Assembly: GCA_029068555.1 (NCBI GenBank)
Contig: JAIECJ010000121.1
Span: 27,915-91,914, forward strand
Length of the DNA stretch: 64,000 nucleotides
From: Lachnospiraceae bacterium
Lineage (GTDB): Bacteria > Bacillota > Clostridia > Lachnospirales > Lachnospiraceae
Reading direction: 5' to 3'
In this document: in pieces, positions 9,482-18,809 of the stretch
Numbering within the stretch: position 1 is the first letter of the stretch
Layout of the letters: each line of letters begins with the position of its first letter
The notes under the pieces: model-generated
Seen by the model: only the letters and a program-made list of their open reading frames with translations
The model's database searches: none
Told to the model about the DNA's origin: nothing
Made by a program: the position numbers and the translations under genes

Positions 9482-10171
9482 ATGAGGATTATAATCGCAA
9501 CAATAAAGTCATGGAACATTGAGCGCGCTCAAGTATTACAGAAAAAGTATGAGGGAATGCATGACATTGTTATTTATACGGCTAGGGAAGAATTAAGTGT
9601 AAGTAACGTATGTGATTTTAAACCGGATTATATTTTTCTGCCGCACTGGTCGTATATGATACCAAAGGAAATAACAGATAATTGGGAGTGCGTTGTATTT
9701 CATATGACGGATTTACCATACGGAAAGGGCGGAAGTCCGCTCCAGAATCTGATTGTGCGTGGACATAAAGAGACAAAGATATCAGCGATTCAAGTGACTG
9801 AAAGGCTGGATGGCGGACCCATATATATGAAACATGCGTTATCCCTTGAAGGAAGTGCGCAGGAGATTTTTGTGCGTTGTTCAGAAATTATTTTCAGGGA
9901 AATGATTCCACAGCTCTTGCAAGAAAAAATAACACCTATTCCACAGGAAGGAGAACCTGTGATATTTAAACGAAGAAAGCCTGAGGATAGCGAGATAACA
10001 TCTGATATGGAAATGAACACGATATATGATTATATTCGGATGCTTGATGCAGAGGGATATCCACAGGCATTTATTCGTTTCGGCGATTACAGGCTGGAGT
10101 TTACAGATGCCGCGGTTTCCGGAGACGGACAGGAACTTTCGGCGCGTGTTGTTTTTCGGAAAAAGGAATGA
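9482..10171 (+). CDS. Formyltransferase-like enzyme in the pse operon
   Basis: A 229-residue protein with a formyl-transferase N-terminal fold: F73-H74-M-T-D-L-P followed by YGKGGSPLQNLI, and later RLDGGPIY. These match the catalytic region of N10-formyl-THF-dependent sugar and methionyl-tRNA formyltransferases. It is shorter than Fmt (about 310) and has a different C-terminus. The Asn of the usual Asn-x-His triad is not apparent (V72-F73-H74), so catalysis needs checking. Lying between pseH and pseG, it probably N-formylates a pseudaminic acid intermediate. This is an inference from fold and context. Confidence 0.75.
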   Translation: MRIIIATIKSWNIERAQVLQKKYEGMHDIVIYTAREELSVSNVCDFKPDYIFLPHWSYMIPKEITDNWECVVFHMTDLPYGKGGSPLQNLIVRGHKETKISAIQVTERLDGGPIYMKHALSLEGSAQEIFVRCSEIIFREMIPQLLQEKITPIPQEGEPVIFKRRKPEDSEITSDMEMNTIYDYIRMLDAEGYPQAFIRFGDYRLEFTDAAVSGDGQELSARVVFRKKE

Positions 10172-10214
10172 AGAATGTAAAATAAAATGTATATATGTAT
10201 ATAAGAAAGGAACG

Positions 10215-10919
10215 GTGTGGGAATTGAGAACAGTATTGGTTGTGGCAGCACATCCGGATGACGAGATACTTGGCGTTGGCGGAACAGTGGCAAGACATGT
10301 GGCGCATGGCGACCAGGTGTATGCGATGATTCTGGGGGAGGGACAGACTTCGCGCGGAGAGCACAGGGAGGATACCAGCCTGGATGTGGTTGAGGCGCTT
10401 CATAAAAATACGTTGGAAAGTGCAAAGAAAATCGGATATCAGGATGTGTTTTTTGCTTATTTTCCAGACAACCGCTTTGACAGCGTTGACTTGTTGGACA
10501 TTGTCAAGACCGTGGAGCAGATGATTCATAAGCTGCAGCCACAGATTATTTATACGCATTATAGTGGAGACTTGAATATTGACCACCAGTGTACGGCACG
10601 TGCGGTTCTCACAGCGACAAGACCGATGGCGGACTGTTGTGTTGAGGAAATTCTTGGCTTTGAGACACTGTCTTCGTCAGAGTGGAATTTTGATTACAGT
10701 GTCCAGCCGGCTTTTTGTCCCAACGTGTTTGTCGATATTACAGACTATTATGAAAAGAAGGAGCAGGCGATGAACTGTTATGTGTCTGAGCTCTGTACAT
10801 TTCCGCATCCAAGGAGTCTGACAGGCATGGACGTGCTCTCCAGAACGCGCGGCATGGCTGCCGGAATGGAGCGTGCGGAAGCGTTCGTGCTGATACGCAG
10901 GATAGTGCGAAACGATTAG
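10215..10919 (+). CDS. PIG-L/LmbE-family N-deacetylase
   Basis: A 234-residue zinc-dependent deacetylase of the PIG-L family. The metal-binding HPDDE is at 13-17 and a second ligand histidine lies in NIDHQCTARAV. Such enzymes remove N-acetyl groups from GlcNAc-type substrates. Between the formyltransferase-like gene and pseG it may free an amine that is then formylated, or trim the finished sugar. The start is uncertain: GTG 10215 follows AAAGGA by 3 nt, and TTG 10224 is the other choice. Longer frames upstream overlap the preceding gene and are not family sequence. Confidence 0.85.
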   Translation: MWELRTVLVVAAHPDDEILGVGGTVARHVAHGDQVYAMILGEGQTSRGEHREDTSLDVVEALHKNTLESAKKIGYQDVFFAYFPDNRFDSVDLLDIVKTVEQMIHKLQPQIIYTHYSGDLNIDHQCTARAVLTATRPMADCCVEEILGFETLSSSEWNFDYSVQPAFCPNVFVDITDYYEKKEQAMNCYVSELCTFPHPRSLTGMDVLSRTRGMAAGMERAEAFVLIRRIVRND

Positions 10920-10930
10920 GAGGAGCGGAC

Positions 10931-11995
10931 ATGTTATACATTCGTGCGGACGGGAATACGGATATCGGGATGGGACATGTGATGCGCTGCCTGTCTGTCG
11001 CGGAGGCTGCGGCAGAGCTTTCGCCGACTTTTATTACGGCGGACACGGGCTGCAGAGGCCTGATAGAGGACAGAGGATTTCGCGCTATAGTGCTGAATAC
11101 GGACTATAAAAATATGATGGGAGAGCCTGTACTGCTTGCAGATTTGTTTGACAAGAATGCGGATGTGCTGCTTGTGGACAGCTATCAGGTAAGCAGGGCG
11201 TATTACCTTGCGCTGAAAAAACTTGTGCGGGTGGCGTGTTTTGAGGATATGGGACAGCCTTATCCGGTCGACTTGCTGATAAATTATAATATTTATGCAC
11301 CAGATCTTGCACAGAATTATACACCTCTACAGATAAATAATACGACGACACAGACATATCCGGACAAAGTGTTGTTAGGGGTGGATTACATGCCGCTCAG
11401 AAAAGCATTTCAGGAGCCGTCGTCATATAGGGTCGCAGACAGTGTGACAGATATCACGATAACGACTGGCGGGAGCGACCCGTACTTTGCAACAGCATCT
11501 TTTGTCGATGCGTTGATAAAGGATCGTTTTACAGGCACGCTTGTCGCAGAAAGGAAATTACGGCTGCATCTGGTCAGCGGACCGTTTAACCGTTTTGCGG
11601 ACGACCTAAGACGCAGGTATCTGTCATGTGAGGGCATAATCATACATGAAAACGTAAGGGATATGCGTGGTTTGCTGTTGGGCAGCGATGTAGTGATATC
11701 TGCGACAGGAAGTACAATCTACGAGGTCAGCGCATTGGGTGTGCCAATGATCGTATTTTATTTTGCAAAGAATCAGCAGCAGGGCGCCGAGGCTTTGGAG
11801 ATGCTTACAGACATTGTCAATGCAGGATGCTTTGCGGATGACGGCATGTCGGTGACAGGGCGTGTGACGCAGACAGTGACAAGATGTATTCTGGACAAAA
11901 CGTATAGAGAACGACTGAACCGACAGGAAAAAAGTCTGATTGACGGAAAAGGGGCAATGCGAATTGCAGGACAACTGACAATGCAGAATACTTGA
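10931..11995 (+). CDS. pseG: UDP-2,4-diacetamido-2,4,6-trideoxy-altropyranose hydrolase, PseG
   Basis: A 354-residue GT-B-fold hydrolase that removes UDP from the diacetamido sugar before PseI acts. The N-terminus (YIRADGNTDIGMGHVMRC) carries the catalytic histidine at H16, and TGGSDP and the EVSALGVPMIVFY donor-binding block are typical. GGAGGAGCG lies just before the ATG. With this gene the window encodes every canonical step from UDP-GlcNAc to CMP-Pse. Confidence 0.93.
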   Translation: MLYIRADGNTDIGMGHVMRCLSVAEAAAELSPTFITADTGCRGLIEDRGFRAIVLNTDYKNMMGEPVLLADLFDKNADVLLVDSYQVSRAYYLALKKLVRVACFEDMGQPYPVDLLINYNIYAPDLAQNYTPLQINNTTTQTYPDKVLLGVDYMPLRKAFQEPSSYRVADSVTDITITTGGSDPYFATASFVDALIKDRFTGTLVAERKLRLHLVSGPFNRFADDLRRRYLSCEGIIIHENVRDMRGLLLGSDVVISATGSTIYEVSALGVPMIVFYFAKNQQQGAEALEMLTDIVNAGCFADDGMSVTGRVTQTVTRCILDKTYRERLNRQEKSLIDGKGAMRIAGQLTMQNT

Positions 11996-12014
11996 GACAG
12001 AAGTGGGGGAGTAT

Positions 12015-14888
12015 ATGGCGGCAAAAAAAGAACGACAACTAAACTATGAGCTGCTCCGCATCATCGCGATGCTGATGATTGTGAGTCTGCACTATCTGGG
12101 CAAAGGCGGGCTGCTGGGCGATCCGGCAAGATCGGACATGACAGCTTCAGGGTATGCGGCGTGGCTTATCGAGGCGTTTTGCCTGGTAGCTGTGAATGTA
12201 TATGTACTGATTAGCGGATATTTTGGTGTGGATACACCGGCAGGAATGAAAAATGGGAATGGACATACCTTTTGGGATGCGCTGCAAAGACCGTTGAAAA
12301 TTTGGAAACAGGTATTTTTTTATTCTGTGGTTATAGGGTTTGGCGCGGTGATTATCGGTGCACAGGAGTTCGATATTTACCAGGCATTCACTTACTGCTT
12401 TCCGATTGTGACAGAGCATTACTGGTTTGCGTCGTCGTATGTGATCCTTTGTCTGATGATGCCCTTTATCAATGCGGGGTTTTCCTATCTTGGGGAGAAA
12501 CAGGTCAGGTACCTTCTGACTGGTTTCCTGTTGCTTTTCTGCATTTCCAAAACGGTTATTCCGATGCGGCTTCCATGGGATAATCTGGGCTACGATTGTG
12601 TCTGGTTTATGATTTTATACCTGACAGGGGCATATCTTAGACGCTATGGAATACGACTGCTGAAGGCTAGGTGGAGGGCGGTGGCGCTTTATTTTGGAAG
12701 CGTGGCTGTGATCTTTGCGTCCTTTTTCATCATCCGGATGATGTATCTGAAAACCGCAAGACTTCAGGATATGATTAATTATGGGTATACTTATAATTTC
12801 CTGTTCTGCTATACAGGGGCGGTGGGGCTGTTCCTTGCGTTTGCCCCAGGACAAGGGCAGAATAGGGCGGCGCGGATTTTGGAGCGGTTCAGAAAACCGG
12901 TTGAACGTTTTGCCGGTGCATCGTTTGGCGTCTATCTGATTCATGAGCATGTCAATATCCGATATGAATGGACAAAATGGCTCCGCTGCGATGCGCAGGC
13001 AGATTCTGTCCTGGGAATGCTCGGGCATATGATTGTCGTTGTGACAGGTGTTTATCTGGCGTGTACGCTAATTGAGCTGATCCGGCAGAAAAGCACGTTT
13101 ACGGTACTTCCTGCTTTGGCGCTTCTCCTGTACCCGCTTCGCCACGCAGCTGTAGGGATTGATTTGATGGATGCAGGATATTCGCTCGGCAATTACCGCT
13201 TTTTTGAAACTGTGTATGAGACGTGGAAACTTGCAACCTATCTGGCAAATGTAATAGGTGTTATGCTGTCGAAGCTTCCTTTTGGATACAGCTGGGCGGG
13301 CATGAATGTTTACTGTGGACTGCTGGTCGGGGCGGTGGCAGCAGGCGTGTATCTGTATCTGTGGAAACGATATGGACAGAACCGGCAGGGCTTATTTTTT
13401 TTATTGTTCACCGCAGAGATAACAGCGTTGTCACTCTGCTGGGCACCGACTGTTATTTTATATCATTATCTGGGTTACCTGTTTATGACGGCGGCCGCAG
13501 TTCTATTGTTTGAGGCGATTACAAAAAATAAAAAAACATGCTTTGTTATATCGGGTGTTATTTTGGGGCTTTGTGTTGCGGTGAGAATGCCAAATGTTAC
13601 ATATATGGCATTGATTCTGCCGGTATGGTGCGACTGCTTCTGGAAACGGCAGTCTTACACGGACAAGTCCGGTAATAAAATAACATGGATTAAGGAATTG
13701 CTGATACGTACATTATTCTGCGTTGGCGGATATATAGCAGGAGTTATTGTTCCGCTTCTGACAATCAGTGTGTGCTATGGCGTATCCGCTTACCCACAAA
13801 TGGTTGCCTCGCTGTTTGGCATGACAGACCACGCTGCGGACTATAAGCCGGTATCAATGGTCAGGGCGATGTTTGGGGACTATTTGAACTATAGTGTGTG
13901 GCTGTTGTTGTTCGTGGGTTATATGGCAGCGGGAATTTTGTGTTTTTACATGGTGGGGCGGTTTGTACAGCATGCGTGGAAAAAGAAGGTGACGACTGCA
14001 TTGAAAGTATGCTATGCCCTGGGCGTGCTGGTACTGCTCCGGTTCTGTTATGGAAGAGGGATGTTTGACTTTGACTACACTGACAACTTTTGTATGTATA
14101 AATGGGTCACAGTTTATCTGCTGAGTGTGATTGCCATATGTGTATGGTGTCTGTCAAGCAGACGGATCAGGAAGGATTACAGGATATGGGCAGTATTTCT
14201 GCTTGTCATTATCTTCGTGACGCCGCTTGGGAGCAATAATGGTCTGTATCCGATTGTGAACAACCTGTTTCTGGTATTGCCGGTCTCGATTCTGATAATA
14301 TCAGAAATGTTCCGACAGAGCAAAAAGTCAGTAAACGGGTTTGCGTTTCGTCTGGTGTTTGGTTTTGTGCTTGCGTGTGTGTCGGTGCAGTCTGTCCTGT
14401 TCGGAATCGGTTTTGTGTTTCATGATGCAGGTGCGCAGAGCGGTCGTGAGCGCCTGCATCTCCTGTGCAGCAATGCGGGGACAGGCCTGTTGACAACGGC
14501 GGACAAGAAAGCGGAGCTGACAGAGCTGGACGCGTATCTGTATCAAAGCGCGCTGAATGAGAGACAGGTGATATTATATGGAAATGTCCCAGCGCTGGCG
14601 TATCTGCTTGACATGGAACCGGCAATATCCTCGACGTGGCCTGATTTGGATTCGTATGGACTAGACAGCTTTCAGGAACAGCTTGACCATCTGGCGGCAC
14701 AGGACAGGAACACGGACGAAACAGAAGCTTTTCCGGTTATCATATTTGGACGTTCCCGGATAGAACATCTGACTGAGGCGGACGGATTTGCCTACAAAAA
14801 GCTTAGGATTGTCAGGGAATTTATGGAGGCGAACCACTACGCGGAATGTTTCAAAAATGCAGGGTATATTGTCTATGCCGCGCAGTAG
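12015..14888 (+). CDS. Fusion of acyltransferase-3 and GT-C-like membrane domain
   Basis: A 957-residue membrane protein with two parts. Residues 1 to about 355 form an acyltransferase-3 domain (LLRIIAMLMIVSLHY with catalytic H26, about ten membrane segments, ending IELIRQK). From about 360 a second multi-spanning region begins with LMDAGYSLGNYRFF, where the acidic loop after the first helix resembles the GT-C catalytic loop, then more helices and a soluble C-terminal end of about 110 residues. No stop or start site divides the halves. The ATG at 12015 follows GGGGGAG closely; GTG 12003 is the alternative. It may add both a sugar and an acyl group at the outer face. It follows pseG by 19 nt. 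Confidence 0.7.
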   Translation: MAAKKERQLNYELLRIIAMLMIVSLHYLGKGGLLGDPARSDMTASGYAAWLIEAFCLVAVNVYVLISGYFGVDTPAGMKNGNGHTFWDALQRPLKIWKQVFFYSVVIGFGAVIIGAQEFDIYQAFTYCFPIVTEHYWFASSYVILCLMMPFINAGFSYLGEKQVRYLLTGFLLLFCISKTVIPMRLPWDNLGYDCVWFMILYLTGAYLRRYGIRLLKARWRAVALYFGSVAVIFASFFIIRMMYLKTARLQDMINYGYTYNFLFCYTGAVGLFLAFAPGQGQNRAARILERFRKPVERFAGASFGVYLIHEHVNIRYEWTKWLRCDAQADSVLGMLGHMIVVVTGVYLACTLIELIRQKSTFTVLPALALLLYPLRHAAVGIDLMDAGYSLGNYRFFETVYETWKLATYLANVIGVMLSKLPFGYSWAGMNVYCGLLVGAVAAGVYLYLWKRYGQNRQGLFFLLFTAEITALSLCWAPTVILYHYLGYLFMTAAAVLLFEAITKNKKTCFVISGVILGLCVAVRMPNVTYMALILPVWCDCFWKRQSYTDKSGNKITWIKELLIRTLFCVGGYIAGVIVPLLTISVCYGVSAYPQMVASLFGMTDHAADYKPVSMVRAMFGDYLNYSVWLLLFVGYMAAGILCFYMVGRFVQHAWKKKVTTALKVCYALGVLVLLRFCYGRGMFDFDYTDNFCMYKWVTVYLLSVIAICVWCLSSRRIRKDYRIWAVFLLVIIFVTPLGSNNGLYPIVNNLFLVLPVSILIISEMFRQSKKSVNGFAFRLVFGFVLACVSVQSVLFGIGFVFHDAGAQSGRERLHLLCSNAGTGLLTTADKKAELTELDAYLYQSALNERQVILYGNVPALAYLLDMEPAISSTWPDLDSYGLDSFQEQLDHLAAQDRNTDETEAFPVIIFGRSRIEHLTEADGFAYKKLRIVREFMEANHYAECFKNAGYIVYAAQ

Positions 14889-14923
14889 GGAACTGTTCAG
14901 ACAGGATATGGTATTTGTTATTT

Positions 14924-15107
14924 GTTACTGGAACGGAGCAGACAGTAACCGCTGTTGTTACAATTCACACCAATGCCAGTTTTCATCAGCTTATAAGTTA
15001 TTGAGGTGTGAATTATAACAGATTTTGCACACAAAATGCTAAAAGGCAAGCATTTAGGCGCATGATTCCCACTACTTTGGCGTAGGTGTGAACAGTAACC
15101 CGCTGTT
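14924..15107. repeat. Intergenic palindromic repeat cluster
   Basis: The 326-nt gap after the fusion gene contains several inverted and direct repeats. GTTACTG (14924-14930) pairs with CAGTAAC (14943-14949). ATTCACACC (14963-14971) pairs with GGTGTGAAT (15005-15013), extended by CTGTT/AACAG outside. CAGTAACC(C)GCTGTT occurs at 14943-14956 and 15093-15107. The 26-bp GTTACTG/CAGTAAC unit recurs, inverted, at 37773-37798. No open frame with coding character is seen. Confidence 0.65.
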
Positions 15108-15138
15108 ACATCAAAAGGAAATAATTACCTGTAAAACC

Positions 15139-15167
15139 TTGCAAAACGCATGGTGAGTGTGTAATAT
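15139..15167 (+). promoter_or_regulatory. Sigma-A-like promoter of the wecE-type operon
   Basis: TTGCAA (15139-15144) and TAATAT (15162-15167) are 17 nt apart. Transcription would start near 15174, about 40 nt before the aminotransferase ATG. Confidence 0.65.
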
Positions 15168-15214
15168 AGTTTTAATAAAGTAATAAACAAGAATTGTCAG
15201 CAGGGAGGATTGGA

Positions 15215-16345
15215 ATGATTCATTTTAACGTACCGCCGTATACGGGCAGGGAGATGGAATATATCAGACAGGCAGTTGAAAATCAGAAAATATGCGGCGA
15301 TGGTCCGTTCACGAAAAAATGCAGTGAGTGGATTGAAGAAAAAACCGGTGCAGCCAAATGTCTTCTGACACCTTCCTGCACACAGGCAACGGAGCTTGCG
15401 GCGCTGCTGATTGACATCAAGGAGGGGGATGAGGTCATTATGCCGTCTTATACATTTGTATCGACGGCGGATGCCTTTGTGCTGCGCGGTGCCAAAGCTG
15501 TTTTTGTCGACATCAGACCAGACACCATGAACATTGACGAGAATCTGATTGAGCAGGCAGTGACTGAGAGAACACGCGCGATCGTGCCAGTTCACTACGC
15601 GGGTGTCGCGTGTGAGATGGACAAAATTATGGAGATTGCAAAAAAGTACAAACTTTTTGTTGTGGAGGACGCGGCACAGGGAATGAATGCCTCTTATAAG
15701 GGAAAACAGCTTGGCGCAATAGGAGACTTTGGGTGTTATTCTTTCCATGAGACCAAAAACCTCAGCATGGGCGAGGGCGGCGCGCTGCTGATTCAGGACG
15801 AAAAGTTTATTGAGGATGCCGAGATCATCCGGGAGAAAGGGACAAACCGATCCCAGTATTACCGGGGGCAGATTGACAAGTACCGGTGGATGAATTATGG
15901 TTCATCCTATCTTCCAAGCGACATGAATGCGGCTTATCTGTGGGCGCAGATTGAGCTGGTTGACAAGATAACGGACAAGCGTCTTGCCTTGTGGCGTCAG
16001 TATGATGAACGGTTACAGCCGCTTCAGGAAAAGGGGATTCTGGATCTTCCCAGCGTTCCAGAGGGATGTGTGCATAACGGACATATGTATTATATCAAAG
16101 TAAAAGATCTTGAGGAACGCACCCGGCTGATAGCGTTTTTGAAGGAGAATGGTATCTGGGCAGTATTTCATTACGTTCCGCTTCATTCAGCCCCTGCCGG
16201 AATCCGGTTTGGCAGGTTTGCAGGCGAGGATGTATATACGACAAAGGAAAGTGACAGGCTGGTGCGTCTGCCAATGTTTTATTCACTGATGCCGTCGGAG
16301 GTTGATTATATAGTTCGCAAGGTGAAGGAGTTCTATCACGTATGA
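15215..16345 (+). CDS. wecE: dTDP-4-amino-4,6-dideoxygalactose transaminase, WecE/RffA-like
   Basis: A 376-residue DegT-family PLP aminotransferase. The PLP lysine is K181 in YSFHETKN, and GSSYLPSDMNAA is a WecE signature. Both the length and the lysine number equal those of the E. coli enzyme, which converts dTDP-4-keto-6-deoxy-D-glucose to dTDP-Fuc4N. The ATG at 15215 is 6 nt after GGGAGG; the longer frame from 15194 is rejected. RmlA/RmlB, which would make the substrate, are not in the window. The GNAT two genes on is a good candidate to acetylate the new amine. The stop overlaps the next start (ATGA). Confidence 0.9.
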   Translation: MIHFNVPPYTGREMEYIRQAVENQKICGDGPFTKKCSEWIEEKTGAAKCLLTPSCTQATELAALLIDIKEGDEVIMPSYTFVSTADAFVLRGAKAVFVDIRPDTMNIDENLIEQAVTERTRAIVPVHYAGVACEMDKIMEIAKKYKLFVVEDAAQGMNASYKGKQLGAIGDFGCYSFHETKNLSMGEGGALLIQDEKFIEDAEIIREKGTNRSQYYRGQIDKYRWMNYGSSYLPSDMNAAYLWAQIELVDKITDKRLALWRQYDERLQPLQEKGILDLPSVPEGCVHNGHMYYIKVKDLEERTRLIAFLKENGIWAVFHYVPLHSAPAGIRFGRFAGEDVYTTKESDRLVRLPMFYSLMPSEVDYIVRKVKEFYHV

Positions 16346-18255
16346 TGGATGACCGCACAGGGGTAAAGGCAGTAAGGGTGTGTGGTGCAATATTTTTTAC
16401 ATTGCTGCTTGTACTGTTTTTATCTGTTGAATTTGAATTTTATTATGATTTAAATGACGATACCATGATAAAGGATATTTTATCAGGAGCATATACAGGG
16501 AGTCCGAGTGGATTCTGTATTCAGATGCTGTATCCTTTAGGGTGGTGTATTGCGCTCTTTTACAAGGCCATTCCCACAATACCGTGGTATGGCTTGTTTT
16601 TGTGTCTGTGCCAGTTTGGCGTATTTTACCTGATTGCACTGCGGCTTCTTTCAATCATGCAGAGTACCCGGGCAAAAATGATGGCACTCACAGCGGAGGC
16701 GGTTCTGGTTCTGGGACTTTTCCTGCGGGAGTTTGTGATTATACAGTACAGCGTGACCGCGGGAATCTGTATGACAGGTGCAGTGTTCCTGTTTATTACA
16801 ACACCGAAAACGGACAAGCCTTCCGTATTTTTCAGGAAAAATTTGCTGCCGCTGCTTCTTGTTGTGCTGGCATTTCTAATTCGCACAAGGGTCTGTGTAA
16901 TGCTGCTCCCGTTTTTGCTGCTTGCAGGATTGGCAAAATGGTTTTGTGAGGAAAAAATATTTACCAGCGCAAATTTCAAGAAATATATAATGCTGATTGT
17001 CACTGCGCTTCTGTGCATGGCGGCTGTGTACTCACTCGACATGCTGGCATACAAGGGAACAGAGTGGAGCAGTTTCAGGGGCTTCTTTGATGCAAGGACA
17101 AAGTTATATGACTTTTATGGGCTTCCTCCATACGAGAACAACAGGGAATTTTATGATTCTATAGGATTGTCAAGGGAGTCTTACACACTTTTGGAAAACT
17201 ACAATTTTGCACTTGACGATTCCATTGACACATGGAGGCTTGAAGCAATTGTATCCTACCAGGAGGAGATGGCAGGACAGCATGTAGATGTGGGAACGGG
17301 GTTGGAAGACACATTTGGCTTTGTCAGCAAAAACAGTGTCGGGGAAGCCGTGTGGCTTTATAAGAATCAGTTATTTGAAGATTTGCAGGCAATAGGGGCG
17401 CTTGTTTCAGGAAGGACAGCGCAGCTTCCGGAAGACTTCTCATCCCGGTCGGTCATCAGCATTGCAGTCATAGCGGCTTATGTAATATATTTCTGTGTAT
17501 GCCTCCTTCCGGCAGAGGGGAAGCTGCGTCTGGCTGCCGGATTGAAAATGGCGGGTATCCTGACTGTGCGGTGCGTAATCTGGTTATATTTATATATGGT
17601 AAACAGACTTCCTGACAGAATTACCATACCGCTCCTCATGATGGAGCTTGTTGTGATAGCAGGATTTGGTATTTGCGATATGGTGCCAAAGCAGCGGGTC
17701 AAGACTGCATTTCGGGCGGCGCGGTCTCTGTTTTATATTCTATGTATCGTGACTGCGCTGATCGCATTTAACGGAAACCTGCAAAGCGTCGAGTCAGAGT
17801 ATAGAAACCGTGCAGAAGCCGATGCACGGTGGAATGCCATGATGGATTATTGCCGGAAAAATGGAAATAATTATTATATTATAGATGTGTATTCGTCGAC
17901 CTCCTATCAAGGCGCTCCATACTCAGAAAAAATATTTTCTGGCAAAGGGATTTTTGTGGATAACACGTACAAAAATTTTGATGTCTGTGGAGGATGGGCA
18001 GCAAAAAGCCCGCTGACAAGACAAAAACTGTCGAGAAAAGGCTTGAAAGATATACAGGGCGCCCTTTGCGGCACAAAGACGGATAACCGTACAAAAACAT
18101 ACTTTATCGCGGACGCGGACAAGGAACTTGGATGGCTGATACAGTATTATGAAAAACGAAGGATAACGATAGAGCCGAAACGAGTTGACCAGATACGCAC
18201 GCCGTCATCTGCAATAGCATTTGATGTGTATGAATTAAAACGAAAAGGAGTATAA
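16342..18255 (+). CDS. Large GT-C-like polytopic membrane protein
   Basis: A 637-residue membrane protein that I do not recognise as a named family. One helix at about 10-30 is followed by an acidic loop (YYDLNDDTMIKD), then about ten further hydrophobic segments and a C-terminal extracytoplasmic region of about 150 residues. This layout, with an acidic first loop, is that of GT-C glycosyltransferases using polyprenyl-phosphate sugars. The GtrB-like gene two positions on would make such a donor. It overlaps the aminotransferase by 4 nt and is surely co-translated. Confidence 0.6.
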   Translation: MMDDRTGVKAVRVCGAIFFTLLLVLFLSVEFEFYYDLNDDTMIKDILSGAYTGSPSGFCIQMLYPLGWCIALFYKAIPTIPWYGLFLCLCQFGVFYLIALRLLSIMQSTRAKMMALTAEAVLVLGLFLREFVIIQYSVTAGICMTGAVFLFITTPKTDKPSVFFRKNLLPLLLVVLAFLIRTRVCVMLLPFLLLAGLAKWFCEEKIFTSANFKKYIMLIVTALLCMAAVYSLDMLAYKGTEWSSFRGFFDARTKLYDFYGLPPYENNREFYDSIGLSRESYTLLENYNFALDDSIDTWRLEAIVSYQEEMAGQHVDVGTGLEDTFGFVSKNSVGEAVWLYKNQLFEDLQAIGALVSGRTAQLPEDFSSRSVISIAVIAAYVIYFCVCLLPAEGKLRLAAGLKMAGILTVRCVIWLYLYMVNRLPDRITIPLLMMELVVIAGFGICDMVPKQRVKTAFRAARSLFYILCIVTALIAFNGNLQSVESEYRNRAEADARWNAMMDYCRKNGNNYYIIDVYSSTSYQGAPYSEKIFSGKGIFVDNTYKNFDVCGGWAAKSPLTRQKLSRKGLKDIQGALCGTKTDNRTKTYFIADADKELGWLIQYYEKRRITIEPKRVDQIRTPSSAIAFDVYELKRKGV

Positions 18256-18263
18256 ACAGGAAT

Positions 18264-18809
18264 ATGAAACCAGTGGACAAAGACTTTCAAATACAGGGCG
18301 AAAAAATATATTTAAGACCCATCACGGCAGAAGATACGGAACGCGTGCTTGGATGGCGCAATGCCCCCGACGTTGTCAATAATTTTATATACAGGGAGAA
18401 GATAAGCAGGCAGGAACATATGGACTGGCTCGAGAACAAAGTATTTAAGGGCGCTGTCCACCAGTTTGTAATCTGTTCGAGAATGGATGACACACCGCTT
18501 GGTTCTGTATATATTCAGAATTTTGATGAGGAAAACAGGAGGGCGGAGTGGGGACTGTTCTTAAGCTCAGAGGGCGCGCGAAGCAGGGGCATTGGAACGG
18601 AAACCGGAAACCTGATACTGGATTACGCGTTCAGGCAGCTGGGACTGCACAAGTTGACGTCAAGAGTGCTTGCCTACAATAAACCCTGTGTACGGATGAA
18701 TGAAAAGCTTGGCTATCGTCAGGAGGCATATCTGAGGGATGAGCTTTTTATCAATGGAAAATATGAGGATTTGATATTATATGGGGCTTTAGAAGGAGAT
18801 ATGCGATAA
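18264..18809 (+). CDS. GNAT acetyltransferase (RimJ/RimL type), probable sugar N-acetyltransferase
   Basis: A 181-residue GNAT protein of the RimJ/RimL group: YLRPITAEDTERVLGWRN at the start, the acetyl-CoA loop GARSRGIGTE, and the YNKPCVRMNEKLGY block. Proteins of this group in sugar loci acetylate amino-sugar nucleotides. With WecE in the same operon, N-acetylation of a dTDP-4-amino sugar is the most likely job, although ribosomal-protein acetylation cannot be excluded by sequence. Its stop overlaps the next ATG (TAATG). Confidence 0.8.
   Translation: MKPVDKDFQIQGEKIYLRPITAEDTERVLGWRNAPDVVNNFIYREKISRQEHMDWLENKVFKGAVHQFVICSRMDDTPLGSVYIQNFDEENRRAEWGLFLSSEGARSRGIGTETGNLILDYAFRQLGLHKLTSRVLAYNKPCVRMNEKLGYRQEAYLRDELFINGKYEDLILYGALEGDMR

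Noticed and set aside
4682..11995. Legionaminic acid pathway as the identity of the nonulosonate operon
   Set aside because: The cytosolic inverting PseB, the PseC-type N-terminus and the PseI-type active-site block fit pseudaminic acid. The leg-specific GDP-GlcNAc enzymes are absent.
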